Source: an uncultured Roseovarius sp.
Lineage (GTDB): Bacteria; Pseudomonadota; Alphaproteobacteria; Rhodobacterales; Rhodobacteraceae
Direction: 5' to 3'
DNA: 64,000 nucleotides
Assembly (NCBI GenBank): GCA_947497295.1
Contig: CANMFU010000007.1
Coordinates: 62,001 to 126,000 of the forward strand
Below, piece after piece: positions 27,814 to 38,219 of this stretch (its first letter is position 1; each line of letters opens with the position of its first letter). A program made the position numbers and the translations under genes. The notes under the pieces were generated by a model. That model worked only from the letters and a program-made list of their open reading frames with translations. It had not been told where the DNA came from and ran no database searches.

Positions 27814-29020
27814 TCCGCGCAGCGCCTGCCTGCCAGACTGCTCCCACCTCAGCGCGGACGATGCGCGCGATCAGCGCGCAATCGTCCAGACTGAAAGTTA
27901 GTGGCAGGCGCATATCGACGATGGCCCGCAGAATCCTGTCGCTCGGCGGCAAGGCTGCGCTGGGGGCATAGTGCCAACTGTCATAGCGGCTGGTGTAGCC
28001 CTCAGGTTCGGCACCGCCAAACCATTTCAGGTGCACACCGCGCGCAGCGCAGCGCGAAATAAGGGCGCTTACTGCCGCATCAGTCCAATCGGCCAGCAGA
28101 AACTGGATGGAGGAGCCGACGAAACTCTCCTCTTCGGGCCGCTCGATCACCGTCAGGCCCGCTGTGCCGCGCAAGCCATCCTCGACCACGCGATACCGCT
28201 GCGTCCACGCGGCGCACTGTGCATCCAGCCGCGCCAGTTGCGTGCGCAGGATCGCCGCGCGCAGATTGTCCATCCGGCCCGAGACGTTGGGCATCTCGTA
28301 TTTGGCCTGCGCAAAGGCTGCCTCGGGCGGCACTGTTCCATGCTTGCCATACAGCATATATGAGCCCGACAGCAGGATCGCGCGCGCCATCACCTCGTCG
28401 TCGTCGGTGATCAGCAAGCCACCCTCGCCCGCGTTCAGATGCTTGTAAGTTTGCACCGAATAGCAGCCGATCAGCCCATCGCGCCCCGACATGCGTCCGC
28501 GCCACGCAGCGCCCATCGTATGCGCGCAATCCTCGATCACGGTGACGCCCGCCGCGTCGCAGATCTGCATCAACCGGTCCATATCCGCCAGATGGCCGCG
28601 CATGTGGCTCAGCATCAGCACTCGCCCCTGATCTGCCTTGGCTTCCAGATCATCCAGATCGATGGTCAGCGCCTCGGTCACGCCGACAAATACCGGCACG
28701 CCCCCCACACCGGCAATCGCACCCGGAACCGGGGCCAGCGTAAAGGCATTGGTCAGCACCCTGTCGCCCGGTCCCACACCCACAGCCCGCAACGCTGCGC
28801 CCATCGCATAGCCGCCCGACGCAACAGCCAGCGCATATTTCGCACCGGTATAGGCGGCAAATTCACGCTCCAGCGCGGCCACTTCGCTAAGTTCACCGCC
28901 GCTGGTGTTGTAGCGATGCAACCGGCCAGTGCGCATCACGGCAACCGCCGCCTCAATCGCCTCCTCGGGAATTGGCTCCTGCTGGGTAAAGCTGCCGGTA
29001 AAAACCTCCGCGCCGCTCAT
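27803..29020 (-). CDS. DegT/DnrJ/EryC1/StrS family aminotransferase
   Basis: This PLP-dependent sugar aminotransferase family member has 405 residues. The PLP lysine lies in SVQTYKHLNAGEGG near residue 220; the cofactor-stacking segment EDCAHTMGA is near 166. Such enzymes usually aminate keto-sugars used in surface polysaccharides, but a close family branch acts on other substrates, so the exact function is uncertain. It overlaps gph by 4 bases (ATGA) and is transcribed with it. Confidence 0.88.
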   Translation of the reverse strand: MSGAEVFTGSFTQQEPIPEEAIEAAVAVMRTGRLHRYNTSGGELSEVAALEREFAAYTGAKYALAVASGGYAMGAALRAVGVGPGDRVLTNAFTLAPVPGAIAGVGGVPVFVGVTEALTIDLDDLEAKADQGRVLMLSHMRGHLADMDRLMQICDAAGVTVIEDCAHTMGAAWRGRMSGRDGLIGCYSVQTYKHLNAGEGGLLITDDDEVMARAILLSGSYMLYGKHGTVPPEAAFAQAKYEMPNVSGRMDNLRAAILRTQLARLDAQCAAWTQRYRVVEDGLRGTAGLTVIERPEEESFVGSSIQFLLADWTDAAVSALISRCAARGVHLKWFGGAEPEGYTSRYDSWHYAPSAALPPSDRILRAIVDMRLPLTFSLDDCALIARIVRAEVGAVWQAGAARITR

Positions 29021-29682
29021 ATCAGCAGACGCTGCGCCGCGGCGGGCAAACCCTCGAAACTATCCAGCAGCACGTCTGGCTCCAGCCCCGCCATGTCGGC
29101 ACCGTTCGGTCCGAAAGTAACCAGAACCGACGGCACGCCAGCGGCGCGGGCGGTCGTGTGATCGGTAATGGTATCGCCCACCAGCAGACAGCGCAGCGGA
29201 TCGCCGCCAGCGCGGCGCGCGGCCTCGCGCAGCGGTTCGGGGTCCGGTTTGCGTACGGACAGCGTGTCGGCGCCGATCAGTGCCCCGAACAGATCCAGCG
29301 CCCCCATCCGCGTCAGCAATAACCGCGCCAGATGCTCCGGCTTGTTGGTGCAGATCGCCACTTTGAAGTCCGCGATTTTCAACGCTTCAACGGCATCCAG
29401 CGCGCCAGGGTAGAACACAGTGTGCGTGTCAATCGCTTCCTCGTAAGCACTTAAAAGTATGGGATAATACTGATCCAGCACCGCCGCATCGGGCGCGCGA
29501 CCCATCCGCTCCAGTCCCAGCGTCAGCATGGCCCGCCCCCCGCAAAGCGCGGTGCCTGCGTCCACTCTGGCATCCAGCATATCGCCCGCACCCATCTGGC
29601 GAAAGCACACGTTTGCGGCAGCGACCAGATCGGCGCTGGTGTCGACCAGTGTTCCATCAAGATCGAAAACGATGCTGCGCAT
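29017..29682 (-). CDS. gph: Phosphoglycolate phosphatase-like HAD hydrolase
   Basis: A HAD superfamily phosphatase of 221 residues. The catalytic DLDGTLVDT is at residues 7-15, the motif II threonine is in ICTNKPEH near 114, and motif III/IV are at SVRKPDPEPL and LLVGDTITDH. The helical cap and size fit Gph, which removes phosphoglycolate. Other small phosphate substrates cannot be excluded. It is divergent from glmU. Confidence 0.82.
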   Translation of the reverse strand: MRSIVFDLDGTLVDTSADLVAAANVCFRQMGAGDMLDARVDAGTALCGGRAMLTLGLERMGRAPDAAVLDQYYPILLSAYEEAIDTHTVFYPGALDAVEALKIADFKVAICTNKPEHLARLLLTRMGALDLFGALIGADTLSVRKPDPEPLREAARRAGGDPLRCLLVGDTITDHTTARAAGVPSVLVTFGPNGADMAGLEPDVLLDSFEGLPAAAQRLLI

Positions 29683-29826
29683 CTGCGCCCTCCGGTGTTG
29701 CGGCGTGCGGCGACATTCCGCCCGGCCCTGTCACATTCGGCAATCTTGTTTGATCGCCGTCTCTCTTGCACCTAGCTGCGCAGCAGATAAAACGGGCGCC
29801 AGCCGGATACAAAGGAAATCTTGTAT

Positions 29827-31182
29827 ATGACCCTCGCCCTGATCGTCCTTGCCGCCGGCAAGGGCACGCGCATGAACTCGGACCTGCCCAAAGTCTTGCA
29901 CCCGATCGCGGGCGCACCGATGCTGGTCCACGCATTGCGCGCAGGCGCAGCGCTGGAGCCGGAACGGATCTGCGTTGTCACCGGCCATGGTGCGGGTGCG
30001 GTCGAGGCGGCGGCACTGGAGCATGACCCCGATATAAAGGCCGCCCGGCAGGATACCCAACTGGGCACGGCCCATGCCGTTGCGCAGGCGCGTGCCGTGC
30101 TGGAGGGGCATGATGGCGATGCTATCGTGCTCTACGGAGACACGCCATTTATTCAGCCCGAGACGTTGAAGCGTATGATTGAGGCGCGAAGCAGCGCGGA
30201 TCTAGTCGCGCTCGGCTTTGACGCCGCCGATCCGGGCCGCTACGGGCGGCTGGTCATGGATGGCGAGGCGCTAGAGCGGATCGTCGAGTTCAAAGACGCA
30301 ACGGAAGAAGAGCGTGCCATAACCTTTTGTAACTCGGGCGTTATCGCAGCTGATTGCGACACGCTGTTCGATTTGATCGATGCGGTTGGCAATGACAATG
30401 CGGCGGGTGAATACTATCTGACCGACATCATCGGCGTCGCGCGCGCGCGCGGGCTGCGTGCCACCGCGATTGCCTGCGACGAAGCCGAAACTCTGGGCGT
30501 TAATTCCCGCGCAGAACTGGCCGCTGCCGAAGCGCTCTTTCAGGCCCGCGCCCGCGCAGCCGCCTTTGAGGACGGCGTCACATTCTACGCACCCGGCAGC
30601 GTCTTTTTCTCCTTTGATACCGTCCTTGGCCGCGATGCGCTGATCGAGCAGAACGTCGTCTTTGGCCCCGGTGTTACGGTGGAAAGCGGCGCGCATATCC
30701 GCGCGTTCAGCCATCTCGAAGGCTGCCATGTCGCGCGCGGCGCCATCGTGGGCCCCTATGCCCGCCTGCGCCCCGGTGCCGAGCTGGCCGAGGACGTGCG
30801 CGTTGGCAATTTCGTCGAGATCAAAAACGCCTCTCTGGACGCAGGCGCAAAGGTCAATCACCTCAGCTATGTTGGCGACGCGGATCTGGGCGCAGGCTGC
30901 AACGTTGGCGCCGGAAGCGTGACGTGCAATTATGACGGCGTGCGTAAACACCGCACTCAGATCGGCGCCGGCGCCTTTATCGGGTCCGGCACCATGCTGA
31001 TTGCCCCGGTGACAGTCGGCGAGGACGCGATGACCGGCTCCGGCTCGGTTATTACACAGGACGTGCCGGACGGGGCGCTGGCGCTGGCGCGCGCCCGGCA
31101 GATCACCAAACCGGGCCTTGCCAGACGCTTGATGGCCATGTTCAGATCATCCAAAGAAACAAACCACGAAGAGGCCATCTGA
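29827..31182 (+). CDS. glmU: Bifunctional UDP-GlcNAc pyrophosphorylase / GlcN-1-P N-acetyltransferase
   Basis: This makes UDP-N-acetylglucosamine for peptidoglycan and LPS. It has 451 residues. The pyrophosphorylase domain has LAAGKGTRM at 7-15 and the GDTPF motif near 105; the C-terminal half is a left-handed beta-helix of hexapeptide repeats with acetyltransferase residues (NFVEIKNA, VGAGSVTCNYDG). ATG 29827 is preceded by AAAGGA. The stop overlaps glmS by one base, forming a two-gene operon. Confidence 0.95.
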   Translation: MTLALIVLAAGKGTRMNSDLPKVLHPIAGAPMLVHALRAGAALEPERICVVTGHGAGAVEAAALEHDPDIKAARQDTQLGTAHAVAQARAVLEGHDGDAIVLYGDTPFIQPETLKRMIEARSSADLVALGFDAADPGRYGRLVMDGEALERIVEFKDATEEERAITFCNSGVIAADCDTLFDLIDAVGNDNAAGEYYLTDIIGVARARGLRATAIACDEAETLGVNSRAELAAAEALFQARARAAAFEDGVTFYAPGSVFFSFDTVLGRDALIEQNVVFGPGVTVESGAHIRAFSHLEGCHVARGAIVGPYARLRPGAELAEDVRVGNFVEIKNASLDAGAKVNHLSYVGDADLGAGCNVGAGSVTCNYDGVRKHRTQIGAGAFIGSGTMLIAPVTVGEDAMTGSGSVITQDVPDGALALARARQITKPGLARRLMAMFRSSKETNHEEAI

Positions 31183-33005
31183 TGTGCGGCATTGTCGGAA
31201 TCCTGGGCAAGCACGAAGTCGCTCCCATGCTGGTAGAAGCGTTGAAGCGGCTGGAGTATCGCGGCTATGACAGCGCCGGCATCGCCACCGTCAACGACGG
31301 TGTGCTGGACCGGCGCCGTGCTATCGGCAAGCTGGTCAATCTCAGCGATCTGCTGGTACATCAGCCGCTTGCGGGCAAGTCGGGGATCGGCCACACCCGC
31401 TGGGCCACGCATGGCGCGCCAACCCTGACCAATACCCATCCCCACCAGACGCGTCGCGTCGCCGTGGTGCATAACGGCATTATCGAAAATTACCGCGAGC
31501 TGCGGGCCGATCTGGCCGAGGCTGGCATCAGTCACCAGACCGAAACGGACACTGAAACCGTTGCCCTTCTGGCGCAGCGCTATATCGACGAAGGCGCCAA
31601 CCCCGCCGAGGCCGTGCGCAGCACGGTTTCCCGACTTGAAGGCGCCTATGCACTGGCCTTCCTGTTCGAGGACGAGCCGGACCTGATGATCGCCGCGCGC
31701 AAAGGTAGCCCGCTGGCCATCGGCCATGGGGATGGCGAGGTCTATATCGGCTCGGATGCAATCGCACTGGCGCCTATGACGAACCGCGTCACATATCTGG
31801 AAGAAGGCGATTGCGCGATCCTGAGCCGCAGCGCGATCACGATCACCGATCCGGCCGGCAACATCGTCACGCGCGAGGCGCGCACCATCGAAGTCGACGC
31901 GGCGCAGATTGACAAGGCTGGGCATAAACACTTCATGTCCAAGGAGATCGCCGAGCAGCCGACGGTCATCAGCCAGACGATTGCCGCCTATGTCGCCGCC
32001 GATGCCAGTGACATCAACTTGCCAGGCGCGGGCATTGATTTCACGAAAATAAACCGCTTAACCATGGCGTCTTGCGGGACCGCCTACTATGCTTGTCTGA
32101 CCGCTAAATACTGGTTTGAGCAGTTGGCTGGTCTGCCGGTCGAGGTGGATTTTGCGTCTGAATTTCGCTACCGTAATCCGCCTGTAACCGAAGGCACAGC
32201 CGCCCTTTTCGTCAGCCAGTCCGGCGAGACAGCAGATACCCTTGCCGCCCTGCGCTATTGCGCGGGAAAAGCACACTCCATCCTGTCAGTGACCAACGTA
32301 CCCGAAAGCTCGATCGCGCGGGAAAGTGACCTGACAATGCCCATTTACGCCGGCGCCGAGATCGGCGTTGCGTCGACCAAGGCGTTCACCTGTCAGTTGA
32401 CCGTTCTGCTGCTGCTTGCGCTCAAGGCAGCACATTCACGAGGCCGGATCAGCGATGATGTCTTCAGTGCCAAACTGACAGCAGCGCGCGCCTTGCCCGC
32501 GATCCTAAAACAAGCGATGAGCATCGAAGACCATGTGCGCAGCATATCCCACCGGCTGGCCGAGTCGCGCGATGCGCTGTTCCTAGGGCGCGGACTGATG
32601 TTTTCAATCGCTCTCGAAGGCGCATTAAAACTAAAAGAAATCAGTTATATACATGCCGAAGCTTATGCTTCTGGTGAACTGAAACATGGCCCGATTGCGC
32701 TGATAGACGAAAAGATGCCAGTTGTGGTGATGGCCCCGCGCGATGCCCTGTTCGACAAGACCGTATCGAACATGCAGGAAGTCATGGCGCGCGGCGGAAA
32801 GGTGATCTTGATCACCGACAAATCCGGCGCAGAGTCCGCATCAGATGGCGTCTGGCAGACCATCATTATGCCGGACGTCGATTATGATCTGACGCCGATC
32901 CTCTATGCGCTGCCTGTCCAGTTTTTGGCATATCACACCGCAGTCACCAAAGGTACGGATGTCGATCAGCCACGTAATCTGGCGAAGTCAGTGACAGTAG
33001 AATAA
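31182..33005 (+). CDS. glmS: Glutamine--fructose-6-phosphate aminotransferase (isomerizing)
   Basis: The first enzyme of amino-sugar synthesis, 607 residues. The N-terminal nucleophile is Cys2 in MCGIVGILG, with the glutamine amidotransferase HTRWATHG and HNGIIENYRELR motifs downstream. Two SIS sugar isomerase domains follow (MASCGTAYYA near 290, LGRGLMFSIALEGALKLKE near 470), ending in KSVTVE. The glmU-glmS overlap (TGATG) supplies both UDP-GlcNAc steps together. Confidence 0.96.
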   Translation: MCGIVGILGKHEVAPMLVEALKRLEYRGYDSAGIATVNDGVLDRRRAIGKLVNLSDLLVHQPLAGKSGIGHTRWATHGAPTLTNTHPHQTRRVAVVHNGIIENYRELRADLAEAGISHQTETDTETVALLAQRYIDEGANPAEAVRSTVSRLEGAYALAFLFEDEPDLMIAARKGSPLAIGHGDGEVYIGSDAIALAPMTNRVTYLEEGDCAILSRSAITITDPAGNIVTREARTIEVDAAQIDKAGHKHFMSKEIAEQPTVISQTIAAYVAADASDINLPGAGIDFTKINRLTMASCGTAYYACLTAKYWFEQLAGLPVEVDFASEFRYRNPPVTEGTAALFVSQSGETADTLAALRYCAGKAHSILSVTNVPESSIARESDLTMPIYAGAEIGVASTKAFTCQLTVLLLLALKAAHSRGRISDDVFSAKLTAARALPAILKQAMSIEDHVRSISHRLAESRDALFLGRGLMFSIALEGALKLKEISYIHAEAYASGELKHGPIALIDEKMPVVVMAPRDALFDKTVSNMQEVMARGGKVILITDKSGAESASDGVWQTIIMPDVDYDLTPILYALPVQFLAYHTAVTKGTDVDQPRNLAKSVTVE

Positions 33006-33049
33006 TCGCTTTGGAGCAGATACTTACCTTAAAACCCTAATCCAACGCG

Positions 33050-33541
33050 TTACTTCAATGAAAATACGCGCAGTTCCGGCAATCCGGCCAGAGGTGCGTC
33101 CAGCACGCGCAGCGCCGCCAGTGACATCCGACTGCCTGCACCAGCATCGCCGGGGATCGGTATCAGATCCACTTTGACCGATTTGCCGTTTGCCGGATAG
33201 ATGACCCGCCCCGGACCGGGCGCGGAAACGAGCGGCGTCTTCAGCCAGAAACCCGGCTCGCCAGCGGCGCCCAGACTGGCGATGGTCAGGCCCAGATCGG
33301 TGCCCCCTGCCGCTGGCGCGACTGCCGCGGCCTTGTCTGCGGCGGTCGTGGTGTCAAATTCGTCGACGGTGCGGGCTGTCTTGGGCGGCTTCACTGCTGC
33401 AAGGGTACTGGGTGCCATATTCGGCGTCGCTGCGGTCGCATCCGCCTCGGGCGCGGCATTCTGCCGGGGCGTCAGCCAGCCCGGCGCGTTGGCGCAGCCA
33501 GCGATCAGCAAGGTCGCCATCAGGAGGGTGCAGTGTTTCAT
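33050..33541 (-). CDS. Lipoprotein of unknown function
   Basis: A 163-residue protein has a short signal with the lipobox IAGC (Cys16). An Ala/Pro/Thr-rich linker (about 30-75) leads to a compact domain with GFWLKTPLVSAPGPGRVIY and a C-terminal LPELRVFSL. Related Rhodobacterales proteins have sometimes been annotated as D-galactarate dehydratases without support. The function is unknown; localisation is likely the periplasmic face of a membrane. Confidence 0.6.
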   Translation of the reverse strand: MKHCTLLMATLLIAGCANAPGWLTPRQNAAPEADATAATPNMAPSTLAAVKPPKTARTVDEFDTTTAADKAAAVAPAAGGTDLGLTIASLGAAGEPGFWLKTPLVSAPGPGRVIYPANGKSVKVDLIPIPGDAGAGSRMSLAALRVLDAPLAGLPELRVFSLK

Positions 33542-33673
33542 ACAGGCAGCCTATGGCGGCCATCCGTGCCGTTCAATAGCCCTGTTGCATGGGATATCGT
33601 GTTATGGCGGTTCTCAGCCCGGTTATGTCCGAAACCGCTTGCCCCATGCATCCCCCGGCCTTACCTTTAGGGC

Positions 33674-34681
33674 ATGACACAGCCTCTAATAGACCCGTTT
33701 CATCGTCCCATCGATTATCTGCGCGTATCGGTCACGGACCGCTGCGATTTTCGTTGCGTTTATTGCATGTCCGAGAACATGACGTTCCTGCCCAAAAAGG
33801 AATTGCTGACACTGGAAGAACTGGACCGCATGTGCAGCGCCTTCGTTGACCTCGGTGTGCAAAAACTTCGCATCACGGGCGGCGAGCCATTGGTGCGGCG
33901 CGGGATCATGTCGTTTTTCCAGTCGATGACACGCCATCTGGACAGCGGCGCCCTGCGCGAGCTGACCCTGACCACCAACGGCTCGCAACTGGAGCGGTTC
34001 GCGGATGATCTATATGCCGCCGGAGTGCGCCGCATCAACGTATCGCTCGACACGGCGAATGAGGAGAAGTTCGCCGCCATCACACGCTGGGGCCGCCTGC
34101 CGCAGGTTCTGCGCGGCATCGATGCGGCGCAGCGTGCCGGGCTGAGGGTCAAGATCAATGCCGTCGCGCTGAAAGGCTTCAACGAGGACGAGTTGATTTC
34201 GATCACCGAATGGTGCGCCAGCCGCGATATGGACCTGACCTGGATCGAGGTGATGCCGATGGGCGACATCGGCAACGAGGACCGGCTGGGCCAATACTGG
34301 CCGCTCAAGGACCTGCGCGCCCGGCTGGCCGAGCATTACACCGTTACTGACATTCCCGAACGCACCGGCGGCCCCGCCCGTTATGTGCGGCTGGAGGAGA
34401 CTGGCCAGAAAATCGGATTCATTACGCCGCTCACGCATAATTTCTGCGAAAGCTGCAACCGCGTTCGCCTGACATGCACAGGTGAGCTGTACATGTGCCT
34501 CGGGCAGGAGGATATGGCCGACCTGCGCCCGCCCCTGCGCAACCATCCGCAGGACATCGCCCCCTTGCAGGACGCCATCCGCGCCGCAATCGCGCGCAAA
34601 CCCAAGGGCCACGATTTCGACTATTCGCGCCAGACGGTGGACGGCAAGATGCCCCGCCACATGAGCCACACGGGCGGATAA
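33674..34681 (+). CDS. moaA: GTP 3',8-cyclase
   Basis: A radical SAM enzyme that starts molybdenum cofactor synthesis from GTP. It has 335 residues. The N-terminal cluster uses C24, C28 and C31 (CDFRCVYC); the second [4Fe-4S] cluster that holds GTP uses C257, C260 and C274. The required C-terminal double glycine is present (SHTGG). No other moa gene lies in the window. waaA follows after 4 bases. Confidence 0.95.
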   Translation: MTQPLIDPFHRPIDYLRVSVTDRCDFRCVYCMSENMTFLPKKELLTLEELDRMCSAFVDLGVQKLRITGGEPLVRRGIMSFFQSMTRHLDSGALRELTLTTNGSQLERFADDLYAAGVRRINVSLDTANEEKFAAITRWGRLPQVLRGIDAAQRAGLRVKINAVALKGFNEDELISITEWCASRDMDLTWIEVMPMGDIGNEDRLGQYWPLKDLRARLAEHYTVTDIPERTGGPARYVRLEETGQKIGFITPLTHNFCESCNRVRLTCTGELYMCLGQEDMADLRPPLRNHPQDIAPLQDAIRAAIARKPKGHDFDYSRQTVDGKMPRHMSHTGG

Positions 34682-34685
34682 GCGC

Positions 34686-35990
34686 ATGAGGCCTGAGCGC
34701 GGCTTACCGCCTGCGCGGGCGACGATGCTTGTCGGGGCCTATGCGATGGCCGCACGTGCGCTGGCGCCTCTGGCTTATCGCCGCGTGCGGCGCAAGCTGG
34801 CCGCGCACGGCACCGATCCGTCGCGATTTGGGGAGCGTTTGGGACACGCCACACTGCCGCGCTCCGCGGGGCCGCTGATGTGGCTGCATGCCGCCAGTGT
34901 CGGGGAAAGCCTGTCTGTGTTGCGCCTGATTGCGCAACTGGGCGAAATGCATCCGTCGCTGAACTTCCTTCTAACTTCCGGCACCGCCACGTCCGCGCAG
35001 ATGCTGGCCACCCGGCTGCCGCCGCGCTGCCAGCACCAGTTCGCGCCGCTTGACAGCCCGGCGTATGTGAAACGGTTCCTGAATCATTGGCGCCCCGATG
35101 CGGCTGTGTTCGTCGAATCCGAAATGTGGCCTTGCATGTTGCGCGGCGCGGCGCGGCGCGGAATTCCGCTGGCATTGCTCAATGCCCGTATCTCGGACCG
35201 CTCGGCGCGCGGTTGGGCGCGAATGGGCGCCACGGCGCGTTATCTGCTGAATCTTTTCACCATGATCCACTGCCAGGACGCGCGCACGGCCAGCCATCTA
35301 ACGGCATTGGGCGCACCAAACGCAACGCACGGCGCCAACCTCAAGGCGATGGCGGCCCCGTTGCCCTGCGATGCCGCCGCGCTGGAATTCCTGCGCGACC
35401 AGATCGGCGAGCGCCCAGTCTGGACCGTCGCATCGACCCATCCGGGCGAGGAAGAAGTGGTGTTAAGCGCACATCTCGCCTTGCTGGGAACACATCCAGA
35501 GGCTCTGATGATCCTCGTGCCACGGCATCCCGACCGCGCGGATGCCGTCGCGCAGATGATCGAGGCAGCCGGGCTGTCCTATGGCCGCCGCAGCGTCGGC
35601 GCCCTGCCTGGCGCGCAGGATCAGATCTATCTGGCCGACACGCTGGGCGAGCTGGGGCTGTGGTATGCGCTGGCGCCAGTGGCCTGTATCGCCGGCTCGT
35701 TCACTCCGGTCGGCGGTCACAACCCGTTCGAGGCCGCACATGCGGGCGCGGCAGTGCTCCATGGTCCGCTTTACGTCAATTTTGCCCAGGCCTATGCCCA
35801 GATGGACGCCAAAGGGGCGGCCCGGCAGGTGGCGGATACGAGCGAGTTGGCGGCACAGGTGTCGCATCTTTTCTCGGCGCCGGATGATCTGCGTGCGATG
35901 CAGGACGCTGCCCGGAATTTTGCCCATGCGCAGGATGACCAACTGGCGACGCTGGCCACCACCCTTTGCGCCGCGCTGAAGCTGGGATAG
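34686..35990 (+). CDS. waaA: 3-deoxy-D-manno-octulosonic acid transferase
   Basis: It transfers Kdo from CMP-Kdo to lipid A precursors in the inner membrane. It has 434 residues. The N-terminal acceptor motif WLHAASVGE is near 63-71, and the GT30 C-terminal motifs IAGSFTPVGGHNPFEAAHAG are near 334-353. Its start lies 4 bases from the moaA stop. A GT4 glycosyltransferase follows, so the pair likely serves LPS core synthesis. Confidence 0.9.
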   Translation: MRPERGLPPARATMLVGAYAMAARALAPLAYRRVRRKLAAHGTDPSRFGERLGHATLPRSAGPLMWLHAASVGESLSVLRLIAQLGEMHPSLNFLLTSGTATSAQMLATRLPPRCQHQFAPLDSPAYVKRFLNHWRPDAAVFVESEMWPCMLRGAARRGIPLALLNARISDRSARGWARMGATARYLLNLFTMIHCQDARTASHLTALGAPNATHGANLKAMAAPLPCDAAALEFLRDQIGERPVWTVASTHPGEEEVVLSAHLALLGTHPEALMILVPRHPDRADAVAQMIEAAGLSYGRRSVGALPGAQDQIYLADTLGELGLWYALAPVACIAGSFTPVGGHNPFEAAHAGAAVLHGPLYVNFAQAYAQMDAKGAARQVADTSELAAQVSHLFSAPDDLRAMQDAARNFAHAQDDQLATLATTLCAALKLG

Positions 35991-36023
35991 ACCCGGCCCG
36001 CGCCCTTTGTTGAAAGCCCCGCT

Positions 36024-37061
36024 TTGACCGACCTCATCGTCACAAACTTTAATCCAAATTACACCGGCGTATCGGCAACTACGGCGGGTGTGTTGCGCGC
36101 TCAAATGACGCGCTATGATCTGGCACTGGCGGGCCAGCCCCTGCCCGGCTGCCCTACGCCGGTCAGCGTCGCCGATGCGCGCCGGTTGTCGCGGCGCACG
36201 TCCGCGGGCCGCCCTTTCGTAATCTGGCATGTGCGGCGCAATACCGAAATGCGCGCGGCGCTCTGGGCGCGCGATGTGCTGCGACTGCCGATCCGCATCG
36301 TCTTTACCTCTGCAGCTCAGCGCCGCCACTCGGCGCTGCCCCGATGGCTGATTTCGCGCATGGACGCCGTAATCGCGACCACAGAGCGCGCCGCAGATTT
36401 CGTGCCGCATGTCCGGGCCGTGGTTCCCCACGGCGTCGATTGCGCGGCCTTCACGCCCGCGCCGGACCGGGCCGTGGCATGGGCGCAAACGGGGTATCCC
36501 GGCGCGCGCGGCGTCGCCACGATTGGACGCATCCGCTTGGAAAAGGGCACCGACCGCTTTGTCGCGGCGATGTTGCGCTTGCTGCCGGGGCACCCGGATG
36601 TGACCGCTCTGGTGCTGGGGCGTGCGGGGCGAAGCGATGCGGCATTCCTGAAGGGGCTCAAGGACCAGATCGCGGAGGCGGGCCTTGCGGATCGCATCTT
36701 GTTTCCGGGCGAGATCGCGCCGGACGCGCTTCCTGCGCTGATGCGCAGCCTCTCGGCGGTGGTGCAGATGCCGCGTTACGAGGGCTATGGCATGGCCCCG
36801 CTGGAGGGGATGGCCAGCGCCGTGCCGTTTGTTGCCACCGACGCAGGCTATTACCGCCAGTTCAGTCAGGGCGGCACCTGCGGCGCGATCGTCAGCAACG
36901 CGGTGGAGGCTGCCGAGATTTTAACAACGCTTTTGGACAGCCCGGCCCAGCATAGCGACATGTCCGATGCAGCCCGCGAGGCCGCGACGACGCAGTTCAG
37001 CGTCGAGGCCGAAGCGGACGGGATCGGTGCCGTTTATAATTCCCTATGGGGCGGTGTCTGA
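36024..37061 (+). CDS. Family 4 glycosyltransferase, probable LPS core mannosyltransferase
   Basis: A GT-B glycosyltransferase of 345 residues. The donor-binding region has GRIRLEKGTDRFVAAM near 170 and the retaining E-x7-E motif in EGYGMAPLEGMAS near 253. The start is a TTG at 36024, the only in-frame candidate after an upstream stop. Placement behind waaA and resemblance to rhizobial lpsC/lpsD-type enzymes suggest LPS core assembly; the sugar is not certain. It ends with an 18-base overlap with the convergent M20 gene. Confidence 0.82.
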   Translation: MTDLIVTNFNPNYTGVSATTAGVLRAQMTRYDLALAGQPLPGCPTPVSVADARRLSRRTSAGRPFVIWHVRRNTEMRAALWARDVLRLPIRIVFTSAAQRRHSALPRWLISRMDAVIATTERAADFVPHVRAVVPHGVDCAAFTPAPDRAVAWAQTGYPGARGVATIGRIRLEKGTDRFVAAMLRLLPGHPDVTALVLGRAGRSDAAFLKGLKDQIAEAGLADRILFPGEIAPDALPALMRSLSAVVQMPRYEGYGMAPLEGMASAVPFVATDAGYYRQFSQGGTCGAIVSNAVEAAEILTTLLDSPAQHSDMSDAAREAATTQFSVEAEADGIGAVYNSLWGGV

Positions 37062-38219
37062 GGCCGGCATACGGCGCTCGACCAGTTCAGCCCACCAGCT
37101 GCATCCGGCGGGGATGATTGCATCGTCGAAATCATATTCAGCATTATGCACCGGCGCCGTGTCGCCATTGCCCAGAAGGATATAAGCGCCGGGCCGCTCC
37201 TCCAGCATATAGGCAAAATCCTCGCCGCCCATGACCAGCGGCGCATCGACACACTGGCCGCTGACAGCGCGCGCGGCGTCTGCGGCAAATTCGGTTTCAG
37301 CGGTGTGGTTGACCATCACCGGATAATTGCGCTGATACTGCAGATCTGCGCTGCCGCCCATCGCCGCGCCCAGACTGGCGCACAGCGCGCGTAGCCGCGT
37401 TTCGGCCAGATCACGCATCTGGGGCTTTAGCGAGCGAATCGTGCCCTTCAGATGCACGCTGCCGGGAATGACATTGAGCGCCTTGGAAGAGGATTCGATG
37501 GAGGTGACGGACACGACCAGCTGTTCGGTCGGGTCGGCGTTGCGGCTGGCAATCGTCTGGATCATCGTGACCAGCTGCGCCGCCATGACAATAGGATCGA
37601 CACCCTCGTGCGGCTTGGCCGCGTGGCCACCGCGCCCTTGCACGTTGACTTCGAACTCGTCTGTCGCGGCAAAGAACGGGCCGGGCCTTATCGCAAAGCT
37701 GCCCGCAGGCAATCCCGGCCAGTTGTGCAGACCGTACACCTCCTGAATGCCAAAGCGGTCCATCAGTCCATCGTCGCACATGACCTTGCCTCCGCCGCCG
37801 CCCTCTTCGGCAGGCTGAAAGATGACCACGGCGGTGCCGTCGAAATTACGCGTCCCGGCAATATATTGCGCCGCGCCCAGCAGCATCGCGGTATGCCCGT
37901 CATGGCCGCAGGCATGCATTGCGCCGGGCACGGTGCTGGCATGGGGCGCGCCTGTTGCCTCATGGATAGGCAGCGCGTCCATATCCGCCCGCAGCCCGAC
38001 CACCTTGCCCGAACCGGTAAGTCGCCCCCGGATCACCCCCACCACACCGGTGCGGCCAATGCCTGTCACCACGTCGTCGCAGCCAAATTCGCGCAGCTTG
38101 GCGGCGACGAGCGCGCTGGTACGGTGCGTGTCGAACATCAATTCGGGATAGGCATGAATATCGCGGCGCCACGCGGTGATTGCATCATGGGTTTCGGCAA
38201 AACGGTTCTTGATGGGCAT
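37044..38219 (-). CDS. M20 family amidohydrolase (hippurate hydrolase/aminoacylase type)
   Basis: A cytoplasmic metal-dependent amidohydrolase of 391 residues. Metal-binding motifs are MHACGHDGHTAML near 98-110, an EEGGGGG segment near 135, GLHNWP and a C-terminal GGEDFAYML. Such enzymes release amino acids from N-acyl derivatives; the substrate is not predictable. ATG 38219 (MPIKNRF) was chosen over an in-frame start at 38261. It is divergent from the peptide-type ABC transporter, which could share its substrate. Confidence 0.88.
   Translation of the reverse strand: MPIKNRFAETHDAITAWRRDIHAYPELMFDTHRTSALVAAKLREFGCDDVVTGIGRTGVVGVIRGRLTGSGKVVGLRADMDALPIHEATGAPHASTVPGAMHACGHDGHTAMLLGAAQYIAGTRNFDGTAVVIFQPAEEGGGGGKVMCDDGLMDRFGIQEVYGLHNWPGLPAGSFAIRPGPFFAATDEFEVNVQGRGGHAAKPHEGVDPIVMAAQLVTMIQTIASRNADPTEQLVVSVTSIESSSKALNVIPGSVHLKGTIRSLKPQMRDLAETRLRALCASLGAAMGGSADLQYQRNYPVMVNHTAETEFAADAARAVSGQCVDAPLVMGGEDFAYMLEERPGAYILLGNGDTAPVHNAEYDFDDAIIPAGCSWWAELVERRMPASDTAP

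Noticed and set aside
29766..29791. Possible promoter for glmU (TTGCAC and GATAAA)
   Set aside because: The spacing is only 14 bases, too short for a standard sigma70 promoter.
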